Shown here: in pieces, positions 45,901 to 58,500 of the stretch
How the letters are laid out: each line of letters opens with the position of its first letter
Numbering within the stretch: the first letter of the stretch is position 1
Assembly: GCF_000004075.3 (NCBI RefSeq)
Contig: NC_026657.2
Span: forward strand, 28,738,408-28,802,407
Length of the DNA: 64,000 nt
Direction of reading: 5' to 3'
From: Cucumis sativus
Lineage: Eukaryota; Streptophyta; Magnoliopsida; Cucurbitales; Cucurbitaceae
Notes under the pieces: generated by a model
The model's input: the letters and a program-made list of their open reading frames with translations, nothing else
Told to the model about the DNA's origin: nothing
The model's database searches: none
Made by a program: the position numbers and the translations under genes

Positions 45901-46406
45901 GAGGACAATGCACGCTATGGGTTTGAAGTGGATCAATAAGTTCTTTCGTGAAGATGGCCCATTGGTCTTTCGCCTCGGATACCACTCGGTAGGTCACTAG
46001 TACATCGCGGTGGTGGAATCAAATACATACCAGAAATTCTGATAGACAAAGTGTTCTCTTTACCTTTTTGCAGGCTCCATCAATGAGGCAGCTGCACCTC
46101 CATGTTATAAGCCAGGATTTCGATTCCAGTCATCTGAAAAACAAGAAGCACTGGAATTCTTTCAACACCGATTTCTTCAGAGACTCAGTCATCGTTATAA
46201 ACGAAGTCAGTAGCCATGGAAAGGCGAACATCATGGACGATGAGAGCTTGATGTCTATGGAGTTACGTTGCAACAGATGCAGAAGTGCTCATCCCAACTT
46301 ACCCAAGTTGAAAGCGCATATTTCCAAATGCCAAGCGCCTTTCCCTTCCACACTGCTCGAGGGCGGTCGTTTAGTCGTTGAGCCAAGTAATGCTCCTCTC
46401 TCTTAG
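42973..46406 (+). CDS. APTX-like: aprataxin-like multidomain repair protein ('bHLH140')
   Basis: Six exons: 42973-43009, 43125-43246, 43749-44707, 45062-45680, 45818-45988 and 46074-46406; phases fit and give 746 residues. Domains: P-loop kinase-like part with Walker A GAPGSGKST (27-35) and FVDRCNLEIEQRADF; a linker rich in Lys/Ser; a macro (ADP-ribose-binding) domain about 260-450 with VGDITKL and the GGGGVNAAIF loop; a HIT domain in the last two exons with QLHLHVISQDF (642-652) and NKKHWNSFNTDF; and a zinc finger with C702, C705, H718 and C722. HIT plus finger match aprataxin, which removes AMP from abortive DNA ligation ends; the kinase part recalls polynucleotide kinase. In the HIT triad the first His is Gln642, while His644 (catalytic) and His646 remain. 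The common name bHLH140 is a misnomer, as no bHLH is visible. Likely nuclear. Confidence 0.92.
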
Positions 46407-48032
46407 CTTTCATAATGTCTTCCACACACAAAATTTTTGTTGTAAATATTTTGAGCTCAATATCTTTGGGGTTTATGTAGTTCTGATGACCTCGAGAAGC
46501 ATTAGTTAATAGTTATAAGCAATATCACATTTTGTCTCTATCGGATTTCGAATATTCAAGTACCATAATTCCATTTAATTGCACGGAATTTTCAAACTAC
46601 ATTTTTGTTGATTTTTATTTTCCCTAGTGTTCTGTGGGAAAGTCTAGATTTTATTTGGTGTTACACTGTCCTAAATTTTAAAATGTTGTCTTTATTTTCT
46701 AAGTTTAATTTATACTTAGTCTCTATTTTTTTTTTCTCTTTTTTCTTAAAGTCTAAGTTTCTAAATGTCATATTTAACTCGATTTGAGTTTAGTTTGCAT
46801 TAAGTTTCTTGACGTATTTTAGACTTTTATGTTTGTTGTCGACTTTTCGACAAGGTAAAATTATTTTTTAATAGTGAAAATTAATTATTTTTTATTCTTT
46901 TAAATCAATTATTAGAAATCAACATTCAAGATATGAGTGTGAGAACTTAGCATTTTTTAAGTTTAGAAATAAAGAAATAAAACAAGAAGTAAAAAGTTAA
47001 TCTTTGGAATCAAAGACTAAATGAAAATTAGACTCAATTTTAACTAAAAAATCAACCACAAAATGGTTTATCTTATTTTAAAGAAAGACAAAAAGAAAAA
47101 AAAAAAAGAAGAAATCTAGACCATTGAAATATTATGAAGACTATAATTTTCATTGTAAGAACATTAATTGTTGGTCAGAGAATAGTTGTTCCTCAAACTC
47201 ATTTCTCTTTCAAGGTCATATAAATCAATGAATAAATATTGGTCTTTCAAGCCTCTGTCTTGTTTTACTTTTTTATAAAACTCAAACAATAGTTTCTAAT
47301 TTTTAAGGTCAAATTGAAAAATCACTTTCATTAACCTTTTATATATATAACCCTCCCGACGTTATTGTTAAAACAACCTTGGATTTCAGCTTTCATTAAA
47401 ATTAGTTTTGATTACACAAGATTAAAAGAAATTAAGCAAAGGCTTAGGGAATTTATTCGTAAATTCTTGACCGATCTCCAAATATCATATTATTAAAACC
47501 AAGAAAAAGTTCTACTTCCACTTCCATTTTTAATTATGCAAATTTGACGCCAACTCTAAATATTATTGTCTTTTAGGAAGAAAATATCTTCTTTAATATG
47601 CAATCTTTTTGACATAGTTTTAAAGTAATCCTCATTGGAGATAAATTATTGTGGTCGATTTCAATTATTTTGAGACTTAAATTATTGCTAGTACAAATGA
47701 AGTGTTTTGCAGTCTCACCTTTGTTTACATTTACCAATTGGGCGTTAGATTAGAGGGTTTTTGTTTGTTTTTGTATTTAACCAACATCACGTGAGGAGTA
47801 CGTGGTAATGCACTAGTGAAAGTTTCTTTTTGTAGCTGAAGAGTGAAAAGCAAGTAAATATTGTTCTCAATAAGATAATCTTCAGAGGAATTTACATCAC
47901 AAAATACTTCTTTTTTTTTCTAATACAAAATCTCAAATCAAACACTTCCTTTTTACCTAAAGATGACACGGTAATGAGAAAAGTAAATGCTGCAAAGTTG
48001 ATGGAATTTATTGTTATTATTATTGATTTGTT
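46407..48032. other. intergenic between converging genes; no gene seen
   Basis: AT-rich spacer between the aprataxin-like gene (plus) and pyruvate decarboxylase (minus). Only short low-complexity frames. Confidence 0.55.
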
Positions 48033-50461
48033 TTACTGAGGATTGGGAGGGCGGCTGTTGGCAGCAGAGACTCTTGAACCCCATTCCAATAGCTCTTTGC
48101 TTGTATCATCCTTGTGAGCAATTACCTCAATGAAACACAAGCAATCCTTTTTGGCATCCGTAGCTGTTTCAATGGCCTCCACAAGCTCTTCCTCGCATTG
48201 AACCTGCAACAACAAATCGAATCAAAATCCTTTATATACCCACATATCTCAAACTAGCTAGTTTGATATGGACTTACCTTTGTTGTCCAACACTTTCCCT
48301 CTCCGTTGTGGATTGCGTCCACCAATGCCGTGTAGTTCCAGTTCTTGATCACATTATAAGGCCCGTCGTGGATCTCAACTTCAATAGTGTAGCCACCATT
48401 GTTTATCAAGAATATGATGGTTTTTTGTCCGCAACGGATCATCGTTGATATGTCTTGTGCAGTCACCTGTGACGTACCAATGATCAACCAATGTTTTTCA
48501 ATAATGTAAGATCGTGTCAAAGAAATTGATCGAACTAATTTTTTACCTGGAAACTTCCATCACCAATACAAGCAATTACTCTCTTTTCTGGAACAGCTTG
48601 AGCATATCCAAGAGTAGCACCAACTGACCAACCAATTGAACCATATTGCATTTGGAATTCATATCTGCAAATAAACAAATACAAGGAAATCAAATTTAAG
48701 GATACAAACATAATGGTGAACAAATGAAATAACCAAAATTTCAAACAATGCCCACCCGCATCCTTTTGGTAATTTAAGTTTCTGGCAGTTAAACCAAGAG
48801 TCCCCTGTCTCAGCAATCACAGCCGTTTGACGACTAAGCATCTTCTGAATATGTTGGAATAAAATATTAACTCTCAATGGCTCTTTAGGCTCAGCTTTCA
48901 AAGGACATCCTTCAGGAACAAAGATTCTATGGTAGTTTTCATATGCAGTAGTGTTGTTATTCACACGCTTTGAAAGGGCTTGAAGGAAATCTTTCATTAG
49001 AACACATCCAAATGTAGGTCCATTGCCAATGGTCACTCGATCAGGCTGCACGATAATGGCCTTCTCCCTTTTGAGTAAAAGGGAGTACCCAACAGAGCTG
49101 TAATCATTGAAAATTGGCCCGGTAAACAAGTATGCATCAGCAGACTCGACGATCTCGGCACAGAAGGCAGTACTGACAGCACCCCAGTAAGTTCCAATGA
49201 AATGAGGATGGTGCTCAGGTACCAAACCTTTCGCCGATGGCATCACAGCCAAGGCATAGCCACAAGCATCAGCAAGCTCCACAAATGCATGACAAGCCTT
49301 TGCAACTCGCATTTTAGGCCCACCAACAAGCACTGGCTTCACAGCCTTGTTCAAGAAATGTGCTGCTGCTTCCACTGCTGCCTCTAGCCCTTTTGGATTA
49401 CTCACTCTGTTTCCATCACAGATATCCATTCAGTAATAAATTCACTCCCTAAACTTTCAAAGAAATTTGAAATTAACCCAAAATCTTGCTAAGTAGGAGA
49501 AAACCCAGCAGGTGAAAATCAAGATTAAACAGAGAGAAAACATTGCAAGGTTTAAACACAGGACATTCTGCTATGTCAAGAAGCAAAAGCTGAAGCTGAT
49601 TGATGAACGTAAATTTAATACTATATCACAGACTCGTATATGAATGAAAGTTTATAATGTAAATTTGTTTAGAGAACTTACTTGGGAGAAAGTGAAAAGG
49701 GAACTGGATCACGGCTGAAAGTGGGATGAGGAATTCCAGGCAAATTACAACTAATACTAATATAAACAGGCTTGCTTTCTTTCAACGCAGTAGAAATGGC
49801 AGTATCAATCAACTCGTGAGCATCTTCAAGATTATTCACAACAGCCTAAACAAAAAACCAATAAATCCTCTCGTTAATCTAGAATAAGAAAAACGAAAAT
49901 AATAATAAAGAATCACGCCACAAAATTTTGTATAACCTGAAAGCAAGTAACGGTTTGAAAGCATCGGAGTTCTTGGCTGAAATCAGGGAGGCCAATTGTA
50001 TGATGAAGGATTCTGTTAGTTCCATAATCGTTGGAGTTAGGTCCACCAACGATACAAATGAGCGGCAAGTTCTCACTATAAGCACCAGCAATGGCATTGA
50101 GAACGGAAAGACCACCAACGGTAAACGTGACAACACACGCGCCGACGCCGCGGCACCTAGCATACCCATCAGCAGCATATCCAGCATTAAGCTCGTTACA
50201 GCAGCCGATGTTATTAAGCGCAGGCTCGGCGATTAAATGATCGAGAAGGGTGAGGTTAAAATCTCCGGGAACGGTGAAAACATCAGTGACGCCGATTTGA
50301 ACAAGACGGCGGGCAAGGTGGCGGCCTAGAGTGGCGTCGGATGAGCTAACAACGGTGGAGGGAACGGAGTTTTGGATGGTGCAAACAGAGCCGTTGGATG
50401 GGCAACAAACGACGTTGTTTTGGGGTTTGCAAGTGTCGAGTGATCCGATTTTGGTGTCCAT
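48033..50461 (-). CDS. PDC: pyruvate decarboxylase
   Basis: Six exons on the minus strand: 50461-49937, 49845-49682, 49406-48756, 48664-48547, 48466-48278 and 48203-48033; phases fit and give 605 residues, the normal plant size. It converts pyruvate to acetaldehyde and CO2 in the cytosol with thiamine diphosphate and Mg, the first step of ethanol fermentation under low oxygen. Key parts: [14 protein letters not shown] (63-76), catalytic Glu90 in [15 protein letters not shown], the His pair 153-154 (RILHHTIG), the cofactor-binding loop GDGSF at 481-485 running to NNGGYTIE (508-515) with Glu515. The tetramer and cofactor residues all look intact. A TATA box lies 95 bases upstream of the start. 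Plant PDC is usually induced by anoxia; no anaerobic element was checked in detail. Confidence 0.97.
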
Positions 50462-50555
50462 TGAAGGAATTGGGAAGAGAGAAAAAGGTGTAGAGAAGAG
50501 AAAGAGAAGAACGGTGGTTTTGGATTGATGTGAGAATGTGAAGGAAATGAAGAGG

Positions 50556-50567
50556 TTTATATATAAA
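50556..50567 (-). promoter_or_regulatory. TATA box of pyruvate decarboxylase
   Basis: TTTATATATAAA, self-complementary, 95 bases before the start codon on the minus strand; a good core promoter position with a leader of about 65 bases. Confidence 0.7.
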
Positions 50568-52034
50568 GCGAGGGATTAGCGTGGGAGTGGCAGTGGGTGG
50601 CAAGTGGTAACACAATAAACCATTTAACATTATTTAATTAACTAAAAAGTTCAAAATAATAACATTATTAATAATAAACAACAAAAAGCGGTTTTGTAAA
50701 AAAGGGGTATTTTTGGAGTGCGGTGATGTCTGTGGATTCTCATGGGTTCCGAATCCCTAATAATTGTAATTCCAATTTGACCACTCAATTTATTTTTTCC
50801 CTCCCTAATTTACCCATCTTCCATCATTACAAATAATAACACAACTAATTAATTCTTATTATGCTTTCTCATAACCATAATAACAATAATCTTACCATGT
50901 TTTTATCCGTGTAGAATATTCAAATATTCGATTTTTTATACTATATTGATTGATTACTTGTCACATAAGTAACATTTCAGAATTATAATATATATTTACA
51001 AAAATAAATTAAATGAACGAACATAATGTGTATTATATGTATTATAGTAACATTAGATTGTTTTAAATCATTAAAATAACCGTAGTTTAATTGAGACTCA
51101 AGCAAAAGCATAAGGTTTCATGCATAGGTGAAGGCTTCGTCTTGAACGGTCCACGTGAGTGGGTTCCAACGGCTCCATTTGGTTCATGAAGTGGCTGCGT
51201 ACACGTCCCGCCTTGAACTCTTTGGGTTATCATCATAAAATGAAATTCCAATTGGTATTAATTTCTTGCATCACTCTTTTTTTTCTTTTTTCAAATATAA
51301 ATGAAATTGTGGTATTCTTTGTCTTTTTTCATGTGACCATTTTAATTTTTTTTATTCAACAAATTAATTTCTTGGTACAATTAAATTTGAAAAATTCTTT
51401 ATAAATAAAAAAATTCTAAAACAAAATGGCATTTTCTCTATAATTAACCGCAATCAATCAACTAATATAGACAAACATCTATCAATACTGTATATTTATT
51501 TGAAACTATTGTGATCTATCGTAAATAAAAAAAGATAAAATTGTGTTGTATTTCTAAATAAGATGACGTCATTTTATTATGTTTAAAAGTACATATTATT
51601 AATGCAATAGATTGATTTGAATGAATGACTAATTTCAAGAAAATAAATAATTAATACTCTACATGCATTGATGCATGGAGATTTTAATTAAACTAATGTT
51701 TTCTTAGTTAATAACCAAATTAAATCTTCCAATAATTACATATACGTGTGCGGAAGAATAATATCCAAAGTATTCTCGTGGTATTATATTAATCTGATTT
51801 TGGGTTGAGATTTTAGTTTATAAAACATTTCGTATATGAATGTAAATCTAAGAATCATTTCCTAAAAAGGATACATGATTACATAATTTGCAAGCTTAAT
51901 ATTAGGGAAATAAAAGAGTGAATTGAAAACTACAACATGGAATTATGAATGCTGAACTTATTACTCATGTTGACGACCGCAGCCCGAACCCAATTTTAAA
52001 TTTATATTTGGGTAATTGTAATTATCGGTCATTT
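50568..52034. other. PDC upstream region, no gene seen
   Basis: AT-rich DNA with no supported frame. A small GC-richer patch at about 51120-51230 (with CCACGTGAGT) is of unknown meaning. Confidence 0.5.
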
Positions 52035-52262
52035 TAAAAATAATAAATAAGGATATAGTAACATTTAAAAAAATTGTAAATATAGCAAAACTATTGGTAA
52101 TAGACTTGTATTACCAATAAATTCGTATGATTTACAACATGGTATATCAGTGTTAAATTTATATCATCGATAAAATTTGACAAATTTTACTATATTTATA
52201 AACTGTTTAAATTGTTGCTATATACTCAATTATTTTGAATCTAATTGCTAAATTTACAACAA
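52035..52262. repeat. dispersed AT-rich repeat, copy 2
   Basis: Diverged relative of 41480-41715, aligned through ATAGTAACATTTAAAAAAA, TATAGCAAAACTA, TAGACTTGTATTAC, TTTGACAAATTTTACTATAT and TGCTATATACTCAATTATTT. Confidence 0.6.
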
Positions 52263-52327
52263 TCTTGAGAGAATTGGTTTAAGGTTTCAATTATTGTTAT
52301 TCGAATAGACTATTTAAAATCAATCAC

Positions 52328-52381
52328 TAGGGTTTAGGGTTTAGGGTTTAGGGTTTAGGGTTTAGGGTTTAGGGTTTAGGG
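52328..52381. repeat. interstitial telomeric repeat, (TTTAGGG)7
   Basis: TAGGG followed by seven perfect TTTAGGG units, 54 bases in all, with no error. It is flanked by ordinary AT-rich sequence on both sides and lies about 0.07 kb right of dispersed repeat copy 2. Confidence 0.97.
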
Positions 52382-53460
52382 ACTTTTATTTCAAACTTTA
52401 TTTAAAAGAACAAAACCTTAATATCAAACTTATAAAAAAACGTTTATTTCATTGGGTGAAAGTAACACCTATATAGTACTATATTGTTCCTACATATAAC
52501 ACAACCCTACTTGTTTCAGTACCTACCAACTCAGGCATGTGCCACATTTTTATACTGTCAAATATGAGCATGTCACATAATTAAACAAAAACTTTAGATA
52601 CTATTTCTTCACAAATTTAATCATCTGTACCCTTCAAAATGTTTATTGTGGCACAGCAGTATACGTATTCTTTTAGTTTTTGGTTTATAAAGTCTTGCTA
52701 AGATGCAGAGTTTTATGTATACACACACCTTCGTACAAATTATCCATTTTTTTCTTCAATTTACTCAACACAAAGTTTACTTCTAACAAAATTCTTACAT
52801 AGCTTTGAATTAAAACATTTTCATTCTATATATAAAACTCATATAGGAGCTTCTCAAACAATTAGTACTAAAGATATCAAAATAATGTGTGGGTTGTTTT
52901 TGACTACTCATGCAAACAAATTATAATAAAAGTAAAATTTAGGAAAATCATTAAAAAAAAATGATAAAATATTTACAACTATATAAAATCCAAGATTTTA
53001 CTATATAAGTCATACATATTTTACTATTTAAAAAAATGTCCTTAAAATTTTTCAAACGAAAATAATATTTTTTTAGGGGTTTTTTAAAATATAGAAAAAG
53101 TTTATAAATGATTTACATTTTGTATAACAAAATTATTATAATTAATTTTGGTAATATAGTGTAAATATTTGGTGAAATGATATATTTTTTTTTAGTAGGA
53201 GAAGGAAAAGGAAAAATAAATAAATAAGGAAAGCGGGAATTAAAGATGGGGTTATGAAACGGGGATAGGAAGAAACCATATTCTTCCAGCCTTAGTAATT
53301 ATGGATCCTTCCAGGTTCACTTTATTAAGGCGTGTGAGCTGGATTAACCAAAATTAAATCGTTCAAAACAGACTTAATTAGTAAACGTTAATTGTTAATT
53401 ACTTCTAAATATTATTTTTAGTGTAAGCTAGTCGTGGGGAGGAAGAAACAAAGGTCAAAA
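52382..53460. other. AT-rich intergenic, no gene seen
   Basis: No supported frame on either strand; low-complexity A/T runs. It would be the body of any minus-strand transcript from the promoter-like block to its right. Confidence 0.45.
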
Positions 53461-53504
53461 GCGTCAATTAAATGAAAAATAGAAAACAAGGGGAAAGAAA
53501 AGGC

Positions 53505-53700
53505 AGAGAGAGAGAGAGAGAGAAGAGAAGCGAAAATTAGGGTTTATGAATTAAAGGGGTGGCGAGGCGAGTGGGAGGCGGAGGCCCCTTTTATTTAAGA
53601 TGGTTTAGGCGGTTTTGCTTAAAACCGGTATTTGACTGACTACTAAGATTGGTCTGCGTTTGCGCTGCCAAGCAAGGCCCATGATCGCCACGTGTCATCC
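53505..53700 (-). promoter_or_regulatory. promoter-like block with no obvious gene
   Basis: On the minus strand the usual parts of a plant promoter follow in order: G-box CACGTG (53689-53694), CCAAT (53652-53648), TATA-like TTAAATAAAA (about 53598-53589), a C-rich start region, telo-box TAAACCCTAA (53546-53537), and a (CT)n leader-like run (about 53522-53505). The block is far GC-richer than its surroundings. No frame of 60 codons follows on the minus strand before pyruvate decarboxylase. Inference from motif order only. Confidence 0.35.
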
Positions 53701-55503
53701 ACTTACTTCCATTCACCTGACCCAGCTGCCCCACTGTCCTTCCTACCTGTCACCCTTTAACTTTTAACTCAAAAGTATCTCTTCTATATTACATTGCATA
53801 CTATTCGTCTCTTCCTTTGACGCCTGTCACCTCTCTTTCATACTATAATACGTAATATTATAATGACCTTGGACTTAGGTACTGTGAAGGAGTTTCATGC
53901 TACACCAAGAAACTATTTTTTAATCTATGTTTGAGGTCGAGGATCAATATACTATTAATCTGTGTTTCTCCTTTTTGGAAACAGTGGTATCTTTTCAGGT
54001 TCGAGGAGGTTAGATTTTGTTCAAGATACGTGAGCCACATATTTCTTTTCTTCTGTTTCTGGATCGAGGGCTTTCTTGGAAGATCGTCGCCTTTTTTCAA
54101 TATATATTTTGATATTTTACGCTTCTTTTTCAATCATTCATTGAATATTCCATTTACATACAATTGTTCTTTTTTCAAAAAAAATAATTTATATGAATTT
54201 TTGAATTATTTAAAAGATTCTTTATATTTAGTTTAAGTTTTTTTTATATATATTTTTTGTAAATAATTTTTATTTATTTATTTGGGTATTCATGACAATT
54301 CTTTTTTCTCGTTAATAGGAGCGTGAATATTAAATAGTCTTACATTTAAGTATGGAAAAACAAAATCATGAACTTTTCATATAGAAAATATTAAAAACAA
54401 AAACATCAATTTGCACTAAAATACACGACCATTACCCACACACAATAGAATAACTTTTTTTTTTTTCATCTCACAACATTAATTTAATAATACTAAAACT
54501 TTCAAAATAAAAAAAAACATTCAAAACATCATATTATAAAACTTAATATAACAACATCATATTATAAAACTTAATATAACAACTCAGTACGCACCTCAAT
54601 CTAAAAAAATAATAACAATCGATATTATTTACAACATAATATTAACAGATGGATAGACCATAAATGCCATTTAAAACACCTTGCATAAGATGACGAAATT
54701 TTAAAAAGCAGAAACCAATTCAGAAAAACTATATTATTCAAATTCCAACGAAAGAAAGTGACACGGTCCTCCCCGTGAAGTGCATGTGATATTCCTCTCT
54801 CTCATCCGAAGTCCATTAATTTGATTTCTGTTTATTCTCCTTTTTTGCTTAAATGTCAACAATGAAAACACCCATTAATGTTCTCTTCTCCTTTTTCTTT
54901 TCGAACGCTCCTTAATTAAATATAATTTTACTTTTCAGGTATCCTGATTTTAGGAAAATCAAAATCAAAAGAATTCTTTAAGGCTGGAAATGAAATCAAT
55001 AGTTATAATAAGGTGAAATCGAAATATGACCGTAGGATAGTATTTGTATATTTGACTGCGACGTATCCTCTCCATGTTTGGAACTAGTCCGAGATGATGG
55101 GAAGCTTTTAGATTTCAAAAGCTTTAGTAACACACTTGGGCCTTGGGCCTTGGGCCCTATGTGAATTAGACTTGGACCAACTCCTACAGTTTCAAAGCCC
55201 AAAACCAAGTTGGCCCATTCCACTTCACACCTTCTCCAAAACAAATTGTAGAACAAAAAATACAAGTAAAGTTAAATTTAATTACATAAAGTGTTCTTGT
55301 TCCTCCCATCTTAATTTACTTTGGAGGTTAAGACGCTACGAACTCAAAATGCAGATGGCAAACATTTCCTTACAATGCAGATGCCAACTTTTTCAATACT
55401 TTCTTTCTACCCTCCGATGATGTATACCATTTTTTCTAATCTATTCATAAAATGTACATAAGACCTCAAAAATACAGTCTGTGAATTGTTAATGGCAGAC
55501 CTT
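53701..55503. other. intergenic, no gene seen
   Basis: AT-rich except for a GC-richer stretch at 55080-55240. A perfect 28-base tandem duplication (AACATCATATTATAAAACTT core) lies at 54525-54580. The right end should hold the ERDJ3A 3' untranslated region. Confidence 0.5.
54525..54580. repeat. 28-base tandem duplication
   Basis: Two adjacent copies, 54525-54552 and 54553-54580, identical by eye. Confidence 0.85.
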
Positions 55504-58500
55504 TCACTTCAAGATGGGTTTCTGGTGGGTTTTTGTAAATGTAACGTCCCCATTAAGTACTGAGCCGATGAATTTTTCGACTTCTTCTTCTGTTATTTCA
55601 TCCAAATATGCTGCAAATTTCCCTTTTCGACGTTTGTAAGCAATCAAAATTTTATCGGATGATTTGAATCCTGCACTGTCGAATGCATTTAGAAACGATA
55701 CTTGCTTTGTTGCATCTACAAGAGCATAGGATACGGTTTCCTTTGAGCCGGGCGTAGAGTTCTGCCGCCTTGACAGTGTCTTCTGAGAGACCTGAAAATT
55801 TTAAATCAAGAGAGGAAAGAAAATGTAAATATATAACTGCTAGAGACCAAAACCAAAGCACAGTGTGTATTGTCGATTTGCACTCTCCATTTTTGGGATT
55901 TCCCTGGAACTCTAATCACTCACCCGAATAATTCTCACTTCCTCTCTTTCTTTTTCAACAAACTTAAACCGATTATTATAATACTTTTCGGTCTTCATAA
56001 CCTACTAATATCCCCATTGGTATCCTGTTAGCATTCCTATAAATAACAAACAGGCGATCAAAGCAAAAATGCAGTGGCTCCGGACCCTGTTAGTGCTTTC
56101 AAGATTCATTAGGGTATGCAACGATAATGAAAGGTTCGGGAAAAACCTGAAGAATTGATTAGTTGAATGCCTATTTAAATGTTCCAGAAGTTATACCAAA
56201 ATCACTCGAGAGACTGAACTTAAATAATTCCTATTAGACTGTGCATTTTCATATTTAGAATTCAAAGGCACGAAGGTGTACAACCAATGGTAGACTCCAT
56301 TCAAGTAAGTAAAAACTACTTATGAATCAACCGTGAAAATAGTGTTGAAATAAGAAAAGTAAAGAACTACAAGTTAACCAAGTAGTTTGAGGTGCTTAGA
56401 TGCTCCCTATCTTGTGGACTCACACTCTAGCTAAAACCATCCTACACTATACCAGTATTCCCTGCCTGCCCAGCCTTTTCCACTCACCCTATTTATAGCT
56501 AATCACCCTAACAACTTCCCTGGTTTATTACTCATATACTATATTAAGCTTACTAATTCTGTCCAAATCAATGTAATCCAGTCAGATAGTCCATCCAGAC
56601 TCGGTCTTGATAGAAATTTTATAGCCAGTTAGAGTTGCCGTTAGAGCCTCTGAAGCTCCTTATCCAAAAAATGAATGAAATGGCAAAGATGTGTTCGATT
56701 TCCATCCGAGTCGACTGGAAAAGTAAATATACTTAAATATAAGTGTTCTCACCATATTTAGGATCGATTCCAATTTGTTCCTTGCTTTAGAAGATCTGAA
56801 GGCACCAATAACACAAACAGGAGTCTTCTCCCCACAGACGGAATCAAAGTTGGACCCAGCCAATAGAGGGATCTGATTCTCTCCAGAATCAGATTGTGTT
56901 CTGGAAGCTGGCCTTGACGCTGCCTTCCTGTTCTTTTTCTCAAAACCATTAAGCAAATTACTGAGATCATCAATGGCAGACTTCAAATCCTTCACATTAA
57001 TCCCTGTTCTAAGAACATGCCTCTCCCCATTTGATAACCAACCCACTATTGCTGGAAGGGCATCAACTCCTAACTTCTTTATAGAAGGATCTGAAGCATA
57101 CGTGACCTGTGAAATAAAAAATAATTATGTTATCAATGTACGGAAATGATGCACCTCCAAAGAAATAGCCCACAAAAACTATGGCATGGTTAGTGATATA
57201 AATTTAATTGACGCTGATAGAAATAGAATCAATTAATCAACACCAATTAACAGATACTAGCTGCGTACAAGAAAAAGATGAGCAAGCTCAGGTCTAAAAT
57301 ACCTCTGCATCGTAGAAATTGAACTGCTTGCGAAACAAACCGCTAAGGACACGCCAGATGACAGGTGTCTCCTTTTTGGTAGACAAAAGCATTAAAGTGG
57401 GTAGTCCTCCTCTATTGCTGGAAGAAAAATCGAACTGCTTCAAATTGACCCGTTGCGAGAACCTGGGAAAATGCTCTTGACAAAAACTTTTCAAACTCTT
57501 CACAGCAATGTCCCCACTGTACTCTACCAGAGAACCCTCACTGCTTTTTATGTATGAATATACAAATATCCTGGGAGTCCTATGAGGGTAGATGCCGAGG
57601 TCTTTGCAGAAAGAGGACTCTGAGTCACAATCTATTCTTCCAACCTTCAAATCAAAAAGTAAAACAGAAAATGAGAACAGTGACCAGTCATCAAAGCTAT
57701 TCAATTTTAGAAATGTGTTGCTTAATCTACCACCTTTAAAGCCCCCTGCAATGAATTGGCAACTTCCTCTATGGTTGATTGAACGTGATCCAGCCCCTTC
57801 AAAGATGATGCGGTTGGAAACAAAAGCCAAGTCATTCCCTGGTCCACAATTTCTTTCTTTAACGATTTTTTATTAATGACCTTGATGCTTGAGGAACTTT
57901 TAGGTCCAGATTGAGCCTTAGAGTGACCACCAAAACTACCCTTACCCTGGAAGCCACCTCCAAACAAATTGGAGAATATATCTTCCGCGCCAAATCCGAA
58001 GGGATTTGAACCACTAGGCCCACCAAAAGAAAATGAGAAAGACTGTGAACCTCCCTGTCCACCAGTACTCTGCCACTGGCCTGGCCCGAAGGGCTGCTGA
58101 CCCTGTCTTCCTCCTCCGTTAGTAAAGAATGTATATCCACCACCTTGATCCCCTGAAGAACCAGGGCCAAATCCAGGGGCACCTTTTTCATCACCATACA
58201 TGTCAAAATTTTTCCTCTTCTCTTCGTCTGATAAAATCTCGTAGGCTGGAGAATGAAGAAGTAAGGTCAATTGTCGTGGAAAACTAAAATATTTTGACCA
58301 GATAAGAACAAAGCGAATATTAGACATTTTGGTGTATTGGTAGTAGTAGTTTAGCCTGGGATATTCATAAAACAGCATTATTTATTCACCAATGTTGAAC
58401 CACATGAATCAAGTTAAATATGCACTATTCAACCAAAAATCATCCGACTATTCAAAGATAGAGAGGGAAAAGAGATTAACTCAGCATAAAGTCCCTGTCA

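Noticed and set aside
53931-54236. 101-codon plus-strand frame right of the promoter-like block
   Set aside because: Composition is a Phe-rich translation of T-rich DNA; no conserved motif.
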